A stretch of DNA of 64,000 nucleotides from CAXMMR01 sp963692975 (lineage in GTDB: Bacteria > Pseudomonadota > Alphaproteobacteria > Acetobacterales > Acetobacteraceae), in the NCBI GenBank assembly GCA_963692975.2, contig CAXMMR010000007.1:1-64000 (forward strand), in the 5' to 3' direction. A model generated the notes under the pieces. The model ran no database searches and was not told the origin of the DNA. It worked only from the letters and a program-made list of their open reading frames with translations. Shown here piece after piece: positions 1 to 10,000 of the stretch; within the stretch, counting starts at the first letter, position 1, and each line of letters starts with the position of its first letter. The position numbers and the translations under genes were made by a program.

Positions 1-1811
1 CAGACGCCACCACCACGTCGACCCTCGCGACGCTGTTCCAGCGCTCTGTCTACGTCGAGGATTTCGGCGCTGTCGGCAACGCCGTGCTGGCGAGCGACGG
101 CGCCTCGGTGGCCTCCGGCACCGATGACGGTCCGGCCTTCCAGGCCGCCATCGCCTCGCTCGGCAGCGCCGGCGGCGTCGTCCTCATGCAGTCCAAGCAG
201 TACCTGATCCGCACCGCGCTGACGTTGAACACCTGCCGCGTCACCCTGCAGGGAGAGGGCTGCTACGAGGGCGGCGCGCCGCATGGCGGCAGCTGGATCA
301 TCCAGGACACCGCGGCCTCGGGCTTCCACCTGTTCAATCTCGGCGGCGCCTACACGTCCAGCAGCAGCTATAGCCCGCCCACAAACGCCATCGGCAGCGC
401 GTTCCGCGACTTCGGGATCTATCAGTGTCACCCGCTTCCAAGTGCTACGGCCGGCACGGCGTGGACGCCGGCGGCCTATGACTGGGTCTTCAACATCCAG
501 AACCTGTATGGCGGGTTCACGATCGACGGCGTGTTCTTTTGCGCCGTCAACAAGGGCATCAACGTGTTCGGCTGCGGACACTTCTTTCTCGAACGCATCA
601 CCGGCCAGTTCTTCACCCAGGGCATCATGATCGGCAACTGCCAGGATGAGCCCTATATCGGCACGCTACGGCACTGGACCTATAAGACGTCGAACGTCAA
701 CGTCCTGACCTACCAGCAAGCCAACCTCGACGTGCTGACGCTGGGCCGGTGCGACGGCGGCGGCATCGACAGGGTGTTCGCCTTCTGCGCCCGCTCGGTC
801 GTGCACTGCGTGCAGGAGGCGCCGATCACCGGACAGGCAAATCCCAGCGGCAACACGCCCGGCGGTTGCGCCTCGGGCAATATCTCGCAGCTCAGCGGCG
901 ATCATTGCATGTATGGCGTCTGGTTCGACACGCTCAATCCGGGCGGCAACGCTGTCATCTGGCAGCTCGGCGAGGCGAACTTCAACTGCGTCAGCATCAG
1001 CCAATCCGGCGCCGCCGTCAGCGGCGGCTGCGGCATCTACGTGAACGTGCAGAACTGGCTGATCTTGCAGGTCTCCAGCCTCAGCCTGTTCTACATGAAT
1101 GGCTCGGGCGTGCAGATCGCCGGCGACACGAACTCGATCCAGATCAGCAACCTGATCGCCAACGTTTGCAACTTCGCAAAGCCGACGCAGCCCGCGCCGG
1201 TCATCAACGTCGGCGACAACAGCGGCAATCGGTTCTACAACATGTGCATGGTCGGCACCGCCCGGGTGCTGAACTGCAGTGGCGCCGCTTTGTTCGGGTC
1301 GAGCGGCAACGGCGTGTTTGGCAGCACGCCGACGATCTTCGACGGTTACGCGCCAGTCGCGCAGGGCAGCCCGAGCTGGGTCGCGACGCCGGCCCTCGCC
1401 GCCTCGACAACCCGCTTGCTGACAGTCGCCAGCGGCAACAACCGCCTCTCCGTGGTGCCGAACGCACCCGCAGGAAGCTACAACCCGTTGGTGCAGTCTG
1501 GCGACGCCGTGATCCTCGCCGACGTGTCCGCGGTCAACAACACCGGCTCGCTCTGCGTCGTGCCTCATGCCGGCGCAACCGTCGGGTTTCGTGCCTCCGC
1601 CAACGGCACGGCGACCGTCGCCGGCAGCTTGGTCGCGCTCGCCGGCCCGGTGCGCTTCGGCGCGTATGCGGTCGGCAGCCTGCCCAACGCCGGCAGCTTT
1701 GCTGGCGACTACATCTCCGTCACGGGGGCAAGCGTCACCAGCTACGGCCCGCTTGCATACTCAAACGGCAGCGCCTGGTTGTGGGTCGGGACCACGGTGA
1801 AGGTGTCCTGA
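1..1811 (+). CDS. right-handed beta-helix protein, pectate-lyase superfamily, 5' end outside window
   Basis: The frame is open from base 3, so the true start lies upstream. The GTG at 84 is internal, because residues before it (VEDFGAVGN) already form the conserved first strand of the pectate-lyase_3/GH28-like fold, followed by GTDDGPAFQAAI. About 600 residues are visible. The rest is rich in G, N, S and I/V, as expected of stacked beta-helix coils, and ends in a Gly/Ser/Ala-rich region. Such proteins are secreted polysaccharide-binding or -cleaving enzymes, or phage tail-spike-like adhesins. No catalytic triad can be assigned by eye, so the substrate is unknown. No phage genes are visible beside it. 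A family A repeat follows the stop. Confidence 0.7.
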   Translation, partial: DATTTSTLATLFQRSVYVEDFGAVGNAVLASDGASVASGTDDGPAFQAAIASLGSAGGVVLMQSKQYLIRTALTLNTCRVTLQGEGCYEGGAPHGGSWIIQDTAASGFHLFNLGGAYTSSSSYSPPTNAIGSAFRDFGIYQCHPLPSATAGTAWTPAAYDWVFNIQNLYGGFTIDGVFFCAVNKGINVFGCGHFFLERITGQFFTQGIMIGNCQDEPYIGTLRHWTYKTSNVNVLTYQQANLDVLTLGRCDGGGIDRVFAFCARSVVHCVQEAPITGQANPSGNTPGGCASGNISQLSGDHCMYGVWFDTLNPGGNAVIWQLGEANFNCVSISQSGAAVSGGCGIYVNVQNWLILQVSSLSLFYMNGSGVQIAGDTNSIQISNLIANVCNFAKPTQPAPVINVGDNSGNRFYNMCMVGTARVLNCSGAALFGSSGNGVFGSTPTIFDGYAPVAQGSPSWVATPALAASTTRLLTVASGNNRLSVVPNAPAGSYNPLVQSGDAVILADVSAVNNTGSLCVVPHAGATVGFRASANGTATVAGSLVALAGPVRFGAYAVGSLPNAGSFAGDYISVTGASVTSYGPLAYSNGSAWLWVGTTVKVS

Positions 1812-1820
1812 TCGAAGCTC

Positions 1821-1928
1821 AAGAAAGGCCAGGGCTGTCTGCCCTGGACCCGATTAAAGGCGGAGCCTTTAAAATCCATTTGTTTCACGCGATGCGATGG
1901 CGAGGTTGGTCTACCCTGGCCTTGCTTC
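1821..1928. repeat. family A palindromic repeat, copy A1
   Basis: The left half is clear: a hairpin of CCAGGGC/GCCCTGG, then a second one ATTAAAGG/CCTTTAAAAT followed by ATCCATTTGTT. The right half is reduced to CCCTGGCCTTGCTTC near 1914-1928. It lies between convergent genes. Confidence 0.75.
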
Positions 1929-1938
1929 TGCTCCAGCC

Positions 1939-3600
1939 CTACGGCACCAGCGGGTTCCACCTCTGCAACGATCCCTTGCTCGGCAGGTCCGCCGAGCGCC
2001 AGCCGCCGCCGAGCGCCTGAACCAGCGCGACGGACGCCAGAATGCGATCCTGCTCGACGGTGAGCAAGCTTTCCTCGTCGCCAAGCTCGATGTTCTGGTT
2101 GGTGACGACGGTGGTGTAGGCGATGATGCCAGCGCGATACTGGTTGATCGAGATCTGCGTCGCCTGGCGCGACGAGGCGACCGCCTCGCGCGCGACAACC
2201 TCCTGCTGAGCGTAGATGCGCAGGTTCGACAAATTGTCCTCCACGCCCTGCAACGCGCTCAGCACCGTGCCGCGATACGTCGCCACCGCCTCGTCATAGT
2301 TGGCGCGCGCGTCCTGCACCGCTGCGGTGCGCGCTCCGCCGTTGAACAGCGTCTCCGAGGCCGCGGCGCCGAGCGACCATAACCGGTTCGCCTTCTGGAT
2401 CAGCGTGTCGATCGGGTCGCCGGAGTATCCGAAAACCGCCGAGAGCGTGACCGTCGGATAATAGGCGGCGATCGCCTCGCCGATCAGCGCGTTCTCGCTC
2501 GCCATTGCGCGCTCGGCGCTGCTGATGTCCGGCCGCCGCTCCAGCAACTCGCCCGGCAGGCCCACCGGCACGTCCGGCACCATGCCGGTCAGCGGCGAGT
2601 GCGGGATCGTGAGGTCAGCCGGCGCACGCCCGGCGAAGACCGCAATCGCGTGCTCGTATTGGGCTCGCGCAACGCTCGCGTTGATAAGCTGCGATTGCGC
2701 GCCCTGCAGCTGTGTGAGCGCCGTGATGACGTCGGAACGAGCGGCCACGCCAACAGTGTATTGGTTCTGCGTGATCGTGAGCGAACGCTGATAGTTCGCA
2801 ACCGTCGTCTGCAGCAGGTCGATCAGCGCGTCCGACGTGCGCAGCTCGAAATAAGCGGTGGCGAGCGATGCCTGGATCGACAGCTCGGCATTGGCAAGCG
2901 TCGCCGCGGACGCCTGCGCGTTCGCGACCTCGCTCTCGATCTCGCGCCGGATGCGGCCCCACAGATCGATCTCCCAGTCTGCCGTTCCCTCGAGCTGGTA
3001 GTTGGTGGAGGTGAAGGTCTGGCTGCCGCCGCTGACGCCGCTCACCGTGCTGGCGCTGCTCACCGTGCTGGCGTTGCCGAGGGTGCTGGCGCTGCCGATC
3101 GCCGAGCTTGTCGTGCTGGTGCCAAGCCCCGTGGTCAGAATGCCGCTCGACGAGTTCCGCCCGCTTTCCGAGCGTGTCACGCCCGGGGCGCCGGTCAATG
3201 TCGGATAGAGCGAGGCCTGTGCGGTGCGGACCAGCGTCACCGCGATCCGAAACGCCGCCTCATCGGCACGCAGCGTCTGGTTGCTGACCGCAACCTGAGG
3301 CTCCAGCGTGTCGAGCAGCGGGTCGTTATAGATCGTCCACCACGGGCCTTTCGGCGCGGCGTCTAACGGACTGGCGTATTTCCAGCCGGACAGGGCGGGC
3401 GGCCCTTCCTTGAAGTGTGGCGCGATCACTGCAGCGGGGCGATGGTAATCTGGGCCTACCAAACAACCGCTGAGGCACAGGAGTAAGGCCAGGGCTTTGC
3501 CCTGGACCCACCAAGGGCCCGAGGCCCTTGGATTCCACTCGATAGATTGGTTTTGAAAATACGGCGGCCGCTTGCGATCGGCCTTGCGTCTTGGCGTCAT
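1939..3600 (-). CDS. RND efflux outer-membrane factor lipoprotein (NodT/OprM family)
   Basis: This is the TolC-like exit duct of a tripartite efflux pump. The lipobox LSGC (Cys46) is followed by LVGPDYHRP, the usual start of a mature NodT-family protein, and two OEP repeats cover the remainder (553 aa). The ATG overlaps the stop of the upstream permease (ATGA), so translation is probably coupled, which supports this start despite the long pre-lipobox region. Residues 21-37 of that region are encoded by a family A repeat (3484-3537). Residues about 145-200 form a Ser/Thr/Gly-rich insertion. It is the last gene of the tetR-adaptor-permease-permease operon. Confidence 0.88.
   Translation of the reverse strand: MTPRRKADRKRPPYFQNQSIEWNPRASGPWWVQGKALALLLCLSGCLVGPDYHRPAAVIAPHFKEGPPALSGWKYASPLDAAPKGPWWTIYNDPLLDTLEPQVAVSNQTLRADEAAFRIAVTLVRTAQASLYPTLTGAPGVTRSESGRNSSSGILTTGLGTSTTSSAIGSASTLGNASTVSSASTVSGVSGGSQTFTSTNYQLEGTADWEIDLWGRIRREIESEVANAQASAATLANAELSIQASLATAYFELRTSDALIDLLQTTVANYQRSLTITQNQYTVGVAARSDVITALTQLQGAQSQLINASVARAQYEHAIAVFAGRAPADLTIPHSPLTGMVPDVPVGLPGELLERRPDISSAERAMASENALIGEAIAAYYPTVTLSAVFGYSGDPIDTLIQKANRLWSLGAAASETLFNGGARTAAVQDARANYDEAVATYRGTVLSALQGVEDNLSNLRIYAQQEVVAREAVASSRQATQISINQYRAGIIAYTTVVTNQNIELGDEESLLTVEQDRILASVALVQALGGGWRSADLPSKGSLQRWNPLVP
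3484..3537. repeat. family A repeat, copy A2, inside a coding sequence
   Basis: Two adjacent hairpins (CCAGGGC...GCCCTGG and CCAAGGGCC...GGCCCTTGG) match the intergenic family. Here they lie within the signal-peptide region of the outer-membrane factor and are read as WNPRASGPWWVQGKALA. Confidence 0.85.
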
Positions 3601-6600
3601 TCAGCGAGTTCCGGCACCTGTCCTGAGCGCCGCCGGCGGCGCGTCACGCGAAGTCGCAAGCGGTCGAGATAGAGGTAGACGACCGGCGTCGTATACAGCG
3701 TCAGCATCTGGCTGACGATCAGGCCGCCGACGATCGAAATGCCGAGCGGCCGGCGCAGCTCGAACCCTTCGCCCCAGTCCACCGCCAGCGGCACCGCGCC
3801 GAGCAGCGCGGCGAACGTCGTCATCATAATCGGCCGAAACCGCAGCAGGCAGGCCTCGCGGATCGCCTCGCGCGTCGACAATCCTTGCTGCCGCTCCGCC
3901 TGCAGCGCAAAATCAACCATTAGGATCGCGTTCTTCTTGACGATCCCGATCAGCAGGATGACCCCGATCAGCGCGATGATGCTGAACTCGAGGCCCGTCA
4001 CCAGCAGCGCCAGCACGGCCCCGACGCCCGCCGAGGGCAGGGTGGAGAGGATGGTGATCGGGTGCATGTAGCTCTCGTAGAGCACGCCGAGCACGATGTA
4101 GACGGCGGCGAGTGCGGCCACGATCAGCAGCGGCTCGTTGCCGACCGCCTTCTGGAACGTCGCCGCGGTGCCGGCAAATCCGCCATGGATGCTGGCGGGA
4201 AGATGGATCTGCCCGCTGACCCGGTCGATCGCCGCCACCGCGTCGGAGAGCGACTTGCCCTTCGGCACGTTGAACGAGATCGTGCTGGCGACAAACGAGT
4301 TCTGGTGGTTGACGCTGAGCGGCGTCTGCCCGGGCTCGAAACGGGCGAAGGCGGCGAGCGGCACCATCGTCTCCGGCGCCGTCGTCACCGCCGCACCCGC
4401 CGACGCGTTGGCCGCACCCGCCGTCGTGATGGAGTTGCTCGACGCGTTGCGCGCGCTGTCCAGCGCCACGGCGGCGGCGTTGGCGGCCAGCGTCGTGCTC
4501 GAGCCGACGGTGCCGGCGACCGCGTTCGTGGTCGAGGTGCCGGTCGCCCTGGCGCCCGAGGTGCTGACCCACAGCTCACGCAGGCTGTCGGGGTTCTGCC
4601 AGTACTGCGGCGCCACCTCCATCACGACGTGATACTGGTTGAGCGGGTTGTAGATCGTCGAGACCTGGCGCTGCCCGTAGGCGTCATACAGCGTGTTGTC
4701 GATCGTGCTGGGCGTGAGGTTCAGCCGCGCCGCCGTCGTGCGATCGATCACGAGATCAGTCTCCAGACCCCCTTGTTGCTGGTCGGAGTTGACCTCGGAG
4801 AGCTCGGGCGCTTTCTTCAACGCCGCCGTCAGGATCGGCGTCCATTTGTAAAGCAGCGCCGAGCGATCGCTCTGCAGCGTGTACTGAAATTCGGCGTTGC
4901 TCTGCCGGCCGCCGGTGCGCACGTCCTGCGCGTCCTGCAAGAACAGCTGCGCGCCCGCTACCTGCGCAAGCTTCGGCCGCAGCCGCGCGATCACCTGCTG
5001 GCCGGTCGCATCGCGATCGGCACGCCGGCGCAACGAGACAAAGATGAAGCCGGAGTTGGTCGCGCGGCCGCCGGTAAAGCCAACCGCCGACGCCACCGCC
5101 GGGTCGGCGCTGACAAGCTTCACAAAGGCGGTGAGCTTCTGCTGCATCAGCTGGAACGAGATGCTCTGGTCCGCCTGCAGGCCGCCGATCAGCACGCCGG
5201 TGTCCTGCTCCGGGATGAAGCCCTTCGGCACGATGCGGAACAGCACGACGTTGAGCCCGATCGTTGCGAACAGGGTAAGCAGCACGAGGCGGCTATGGCG
5301 CAGCGCGATGTCGAGCGTGTCCTCGTAGAAATCCTGCATGGCGGCAAACGCGCGCTCGCTGGCGCGAAAGGCCCAGCCATGCGGCGCCGCCGGGTCGCGC
5401 ACCCGCAGAAAGATCGCGCACAGCATCGGTGTCGTCGTGAGCGACAGCACGAGCGAGACCATGATCGCCAGCGACAAGGTCAGCGCGAACTCGCGAAACA
5501 ACCGCCCGACGATGCCGCCCATCAGCAGGATCGGGAGGAACACCGCGATGAGCGAGAGGCTGATCGACAGCACCGTGAAGCCGACCTCGCCGGCGCCGAG
5601 CAGGGCCGCCTGTCGGCGCGGCACGCTCTCCTCCATGTGCCGCGCAATGTTCTCGAGCACGACGATTGCGTCGTCCACGACGAAGCCGGTGGAGATCGTC
5701 AGCGCCATCAGCGAGAGGTTGTCGAGGCTGAAGCCCAGCAGGCGCATGCCGGCGAACGTGCCCAGGATAGAAACCGGCACGGCAACGGCCGGGATCAGCG
5801 TCGAGCGCCAGTCGCGCAGGAACGCGAACACGACGAGCGTCACCAGCACGATCGCGATCAGCATGGTGCTCTGCGTATCGGCCAGCGAGCCGCGCACCGT
5901 CGGCGTGCGGTCGAGGGCGACGTCGAGCGACACGTCCGCCGGCAGCGAGGCCCGCAGGCTCGGCAGCAAGGCGCGAACCCCATCGACCGTCCGGATGATG
6001 TTCGCGCCCGGCTGGCGATACAGGATCACGGTGATCGCCTGCTTGCCGTTGTAGAGCCCGGCGTTGCGCAAATCCTCCACGCTGTCATCCACCTCGGCGA
6101 CGTCCCCCAGCGTCACCGCAGCGCCGTCGCGATAGGCGATGACGAGGCCGCGATAATCCGCCGCCTGGCGCGCCTGGTCGTTGGTGTAGATCTGAAAATG
6201 GCTTGACGGGCTCTCGATCGCGCCCTTCGGGCTGTTCGCGTTCGCCGAGGCCAGCGCAGCGCGCACGTCCTCAAGCCCGATGCCGTATTTGAACAGCGGC
6301 CCGGGCTTGAGCTCCACCCGCACAGCCGGCAGCGACGAGCCCCCCACGTCGACCTCGCCGATGCCCGAAAGCTGCGACAGCTTCTGCTGCAAGACCGTCG
6401 AGGCGTCGTTGTAGAGCGCGCTGCGGTTCACCGTCGGCGAGGTCAGCGCCAGCACCATGATCGGGCTGTCGGCCGGGTTGATCTTGTGGTATTCGGGATT
6501 CTGCCGCAGCGCCGTCGGCAGGTCCGCCCGCGCCGCGTTGATCGCCGCCTCCACGTCGCGCGCCGCGCCGTCAATGTCGCGATCCAGCCCGAACTGCAAC

Positions 6601-6875
6601 ACCACCCGCGTCTGCCCGACCGCACTCTGCGAGGTCATCTCGTCCAGGTCGGCAATCTGCCCGAGATGACGCTCCAGTGGTGCTGCGACCGAGCTTGCGA
6701 TGGTCTCCGGGCTGGCGCCGGGCAGCATCGCAGTGACCAGGATGGTCGGGAAGTCGACCTGCGGCAGCGGCGCAACCGGCAGAGCAGCATAGCCGAACAC
6801 GCCGGCAATGGCGATTGCGAGGGTCAGCAACGTGGTCGCCACCGGCCGCGCGATGAAGGGAGCGGAGATGTTCAA
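3597..6875 (-). CDS. RND multidrug efflux permease, MdtC-like
   Basis: This is an inner-membrane proton/drug antiporter of the HAE-1 RND family (1092 aa, against about 1025 for MdtC). It begins with FIARPVATTLLTLA (TM1), has the paired acidic residues of the proton relay in FVVDDAIVVLENI and the Lys of TM10 in GIVKKNAILMVDFA. The excess length is an Ala/Thr/Ser-rich stretch of about 60 residues in the second periplasmic loop (bases about 4375-4560). The start is TTG at 6875, directly at the edge of repeat B1, with no clear Shine-Dalgarno. It is co-directional with the MdtB-like gene and overlaps the outer-membrane factor by 4 bp. Confidence 0.92.
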   Translation of the reverse strand: MNISAPFIARPVATTLLTLAIAIAGVFGYAALPVAPLPQVDFPTILVTAMLPGASPETIASSVAAPLERHLGQIADLDEMTSQSAVGQTRVVLQFGLDRDIDGAARDVEAAINAARADLPTALRQNPEYHKINPADSPIMVLALTSPTVNRSALYNDASTVLQQKLSQLSGIGEVDVGGSSLPAVRVELKPGPLFKYGIGLEDVRAALASANANSPKGAIESPSSHFQIYTNDQARQAADYRGLVIAYRDGAAVTLGDVAEVDDSVEDLRNAGLYNGKQAITVILYRQPGANIIRTVDGVRALLPSLRASLPADVSLDVALDRTPTVRGSLADTQSTMLIAIVLVTLVVFAFLRDWRSTLIPAVAVPVSILGTFAGMRLLGFSLDNLSLMALTISTGFVVDDAIVVLENIARHMEESVPRRQAALLGAGEVGFTVLSISLSLIAVFLPILLMGGIVGRLFREFALTLSLAIMVSLVLSLTTTPMLCAIFLRVRDPAAPHGWAFRASERAFAAMQDFYEDTLDIALRHSRLVLLTLFATIGLNVVLFRIVPKGFIPEQDTGVLIGGLQADQSISFQLMQQKLTAFVKLVSADPAVASAVGFTGGRATNSGFIFVSLRRRADRDATGQQVIARLRPKLAQVAGAQLFLQDAQDVRTGGRQSNAEFQYTLQSDRSALLYKWTPILTAALKKAPELSEVNSDQQQGGLETDLVIDRTTAARLNLTPSTIDNTLYDAYGQRQVSTIYNPLNQYHVVMEVAPQYWQNPDSLRELWVSTSGARATGTSTTNAVAGTVGSSTTLAANAAAVALDSARNASSNSITTAGAANASAGAAVTTAPETMVPLAAFARFEPGQTPLSVNHQNSFVASTISFNVPKGKSLSDAVAAIDRVSGQIHLPASIHGGFAGTAATFQKAVGNEPLLIVAALAAVYIVLGVLYESYMHPITILSTLPSAGVGAVLALLVTGLEFSIIALIGVILLIGIVKKNAILMVDFALQAERQQGLSTREAIREACLLRFRPIMMTTFAALLGAVPLAVDWGEGFELRRPLGISIVGGLIVSQMLTLYTTPVVYLYLDRLRLRVTRRRRRSGQVPELAE

Positions 6876-6998
6876 GGAAGCGCTTCTTTTTTGAAAAAAA
6901 GAAGCAAAAAACTTTTACTCGTCTGTCGATGGCGAGGATAACGACCCAAAACTAACAGAAGTTTTTTGGTTCTTTTTTTCAAAAAAGAACCGCTTCCT
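6875..6998. repeat. family B AT-rich palindromic repeat, copy B1
   Basis: Two facing hairpins (CTTCTTTTTTG/AAAAAAAGAAG and GGTTCTTTTTTTC/AAAAAAGAACC) flank a spacer of about 50 bp, with AAAAAACTT and AAGTTTTTT inside and GGAAGCG/CGCTTCC outside. It lies between the two permease genes of one operon. Confidence 0.9.
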
Positions 6999-7005
6999 AT
7001 CTGTC

Positions 7006-10000
7006 TCATTCCGCCGCCGCCGTCGCGTCGTCGATGCCGCGTGTGGCCCCACGGCCGAACAGGCGCTTCGCCATATGGTCGAAGGCGAGGTAGATCACCG
7101 GCGTCGTAAACAGCGTCAGCACCTGGCTCACGATCAGGCCGCCGACGATGGCGACGCCGAGCGGCCGGCGCAGCTCCGAGCCGGTGCCGGTGCCAAGCAT
7201 CAGCGGCAGCGCGCCGAACAGCGCGGCCAGCGTCGTCATCAGGATCGGCCGAAAGCGCAGCACGCTCGCCCGATGGATCGCGGCACGTGGCGACAGCCGC
7301 TCCTCGCGCTCCGCCTCGATGGCGAAATCCACCATCATAATCGCGTTCTTCTTCACGATCCCGATCAGCAGCACGATGCCGATGATGCCGATGACGTCGA
7401 GATCCGAACCCGTGGCCAGCAGGGCCAGCAGGGCGCCGAGCCCGGCCGAGGGCAGGGTGGAGAGGATCGTCACCGGATGGATGAAGCTCTCGTAGAGCAC
7501 TCCGAGCACGACGTACATCGTCGCGATCGCGGCCAGCACCAGCAGCAGCTCGTTATTCAGCGAAGATTGAAAGGCCGCGGCCGCACCTTGAAAGCTGGTC
7601 TGCAGGCTGGCCGGCAGGTTCAGCGCCTGCTCCGCACGTGTGATGGCGCTGGTCGCCGCCCCGAGCGAGGCGCCTGGAGCGAGGTTGAACGAGATCGTGG
7701 TGGCGGGAAACTGGCCGACATGGCTCACCACCAGCGGCACAGGCACGGTCGAGACGTGCACGATCGCCGAGAGCGGCACCTGTCCGTTGGTCGCCGTCGA
7801 GGAGGGCAGGTAGAGCCCGTTCAGCGCCTCCGGCCCGGGCGCGAGCGCGCTGTCGGCCTGCAGGATGACGCGATACTGGTTTGATTGCGTAAAGATTGTC
7901 GAAACGATGCGCTGGCCGAACGCGTCGTAGAGCGCGTTGTCGACGGTTGCCGGCGTGATCCCAAAGCGCGCCGCGGTCGGACGGTCGATCACCAGCGACA
8001 AGCCGAGCCCGCTCGCCTGCAGGTCGGAGGCGACGTCGGCGAGCTGCGGCAACGCCTGCAGCCTGGCGAGCAGGCGCGGCACCCAGACCTTGAACTCGCC
8101 GGGATCGACGTCGGTCAGCACGAACTGGTATTGCGTCGCACTCACCGCAGTGTCGATCGAGAGGTCCTGCACCGGCTGCAGGAAAAGCCGCACGCCGGGG
8201 ATGTCGGCGGTGTCGTCCTGCAGCCGGCGCGAGATCGCGGCGGCATCCGCCCGCTGGTCGCGCGGCTTCAGGTTGATCAGGAAACGGCCCGCGTTGAGCG
8301 TCGTGTTGGTGCCGTCGACGCCGATGAACGAGGTCAGGCTGAGCACGTCCGGGTCGGCCAGAATGCGCGCCGCGAGCTTCTGCTGGACCGTCGCCATGGC
8401 GCCATAGGAGGTGGTCTCCGCCGCCTGCGACACGCCCTCGATCAGCCCGGTGTCCTGCACCGGAAAGAAGCCTTTCGGAATCACGACGTAGAGCAGCACG
8501 GTCAGCGCGACCGTGATGCTCGCCACCAGCAGCGTCGCCCAGGCATGGTCGAGTACGACGTCAAGCGACCGGCTGTAGAGCCCGACCAGCCCGTCGAACG
8601 CCCGCCCGGCGGCAGCGCCGAGCCGGCTCGGCGCCCGCTCCTCTGTCCGCGCCCGCAGCAGCCGCGCGCAGAGCATCGGCACCAGGGTGAGCGACACCAC
8701 CGCCGAGATCACGATGGTCACCGCCAGCGTGATCGCGAACTCGTGGAACAGACGCCCGACCACGTCGCCCATGAACAGCAGCGGGATCAGCACCGCCAGC
8801 AGCGAGACGGTCAGCGAGATGATGGTGAAGCCGATCTGCCCGGCGCCCTCGAGCGCCGCCTGAAGCGGCGAGCGGCCCATCTCCACGAAGCGGGCGATGT
8901 TCTCGATCATGACGATGCTGTCGTCGACGACGAAGCCGGTCGCGACCGTGAGCGCCATCAGCGACAGATTGTCCAGGCTGAAGCCGTAGAGGTACATCAC
9001 CGACAGCGTGCCGACCAGCGACAGCGGCACCGACAGCGCCGGGATCAGCGTCGCCGGCACGTCGCGCAGGAACAGGAAGATCACCGCGACGACGAGCAGA
9101 ACCGAGACGCCGAGCTCGAACTCCACGTCGGCGACGGAGGCGCGGATCGTGACCGTGCGGTCGGTGATCGGGGTCACCACCATTGCCGGCGGCAGGCCGG
9201 CGGACAGCGTCGGCAGCAGCGCCTTGATGCTGTCGACCACGGCGATGACGTTCGCACCCGGCTGGCGCTGCACGTTCAGGATGATCGCCGGCGTGCGGTC
9301 GACCCAGGCCTGCAGCTTATCGTTCTCCGCCCCCGCCGCCGCGGTCGCCACGTCGCGCAGCCGTACCGGCGCGCCATTGCGATAGGCGATCACGCTGTCG
9401 AGATAGCCGTCGGCGGTCTGCAGCTGGTCGTTGTCGTTGATCGTATAGGAGCGCGCCGGCCCGTCGAAGCTGCCCTTCGGCGTGTTGACGTTGAGGTTGC
9501 CCAGCGTCGTGCGCAGGTCGTCGATGTTGAGCCCGTAGGCGGCCAGCGCCCGCGGGTTGGCCACCACCCGCACCGCCGGCCGGTGCCCGCCGGAGAGCGT
9601 GACCAGGCCGACACCGGCGACCTGGCTGATCTTCTGCGCCAGCAGCGTGTCGGTCAGGTCCTCAAGCTGGGTCAGCGGCAGCGTCTTGGAGGTGATCGCC
9701 AGCGTCAGGATCGGCGCGTCGGCAGGGTTCACCTTGGCGTAGATCGGCGGCGCCGGCAGGTCGGCCGGCAGCAAATTGCCCGCCGCGTTGATCGCCGCCT
9801 GCACCTCCTGCTCGGCGATGTCGAGGTTGAGGTCGAGGTCGAAGCGCAGCGTCAGCACCGAGGCGCCGGCCGAGCTCTGCGAGCTCATCTGCGACAGCCC
9901 TGGCATCTCGCCGAACTGCCGCTCCAGCGGCGCGGTGACAGACGAGGTCATCACCTCTGGGCTCGCGCCGGGATAGAACGTCTGCACCTGGATCGTCGGG

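Noticed and set aside
6875..6998. Family B elements as classical intrinsic terminators
   Set aside because: The stems are AT-rich and the T runs are inside the stems, not after a GC-rich hairpin. They may still end transcripts, but not by the textbook structure.
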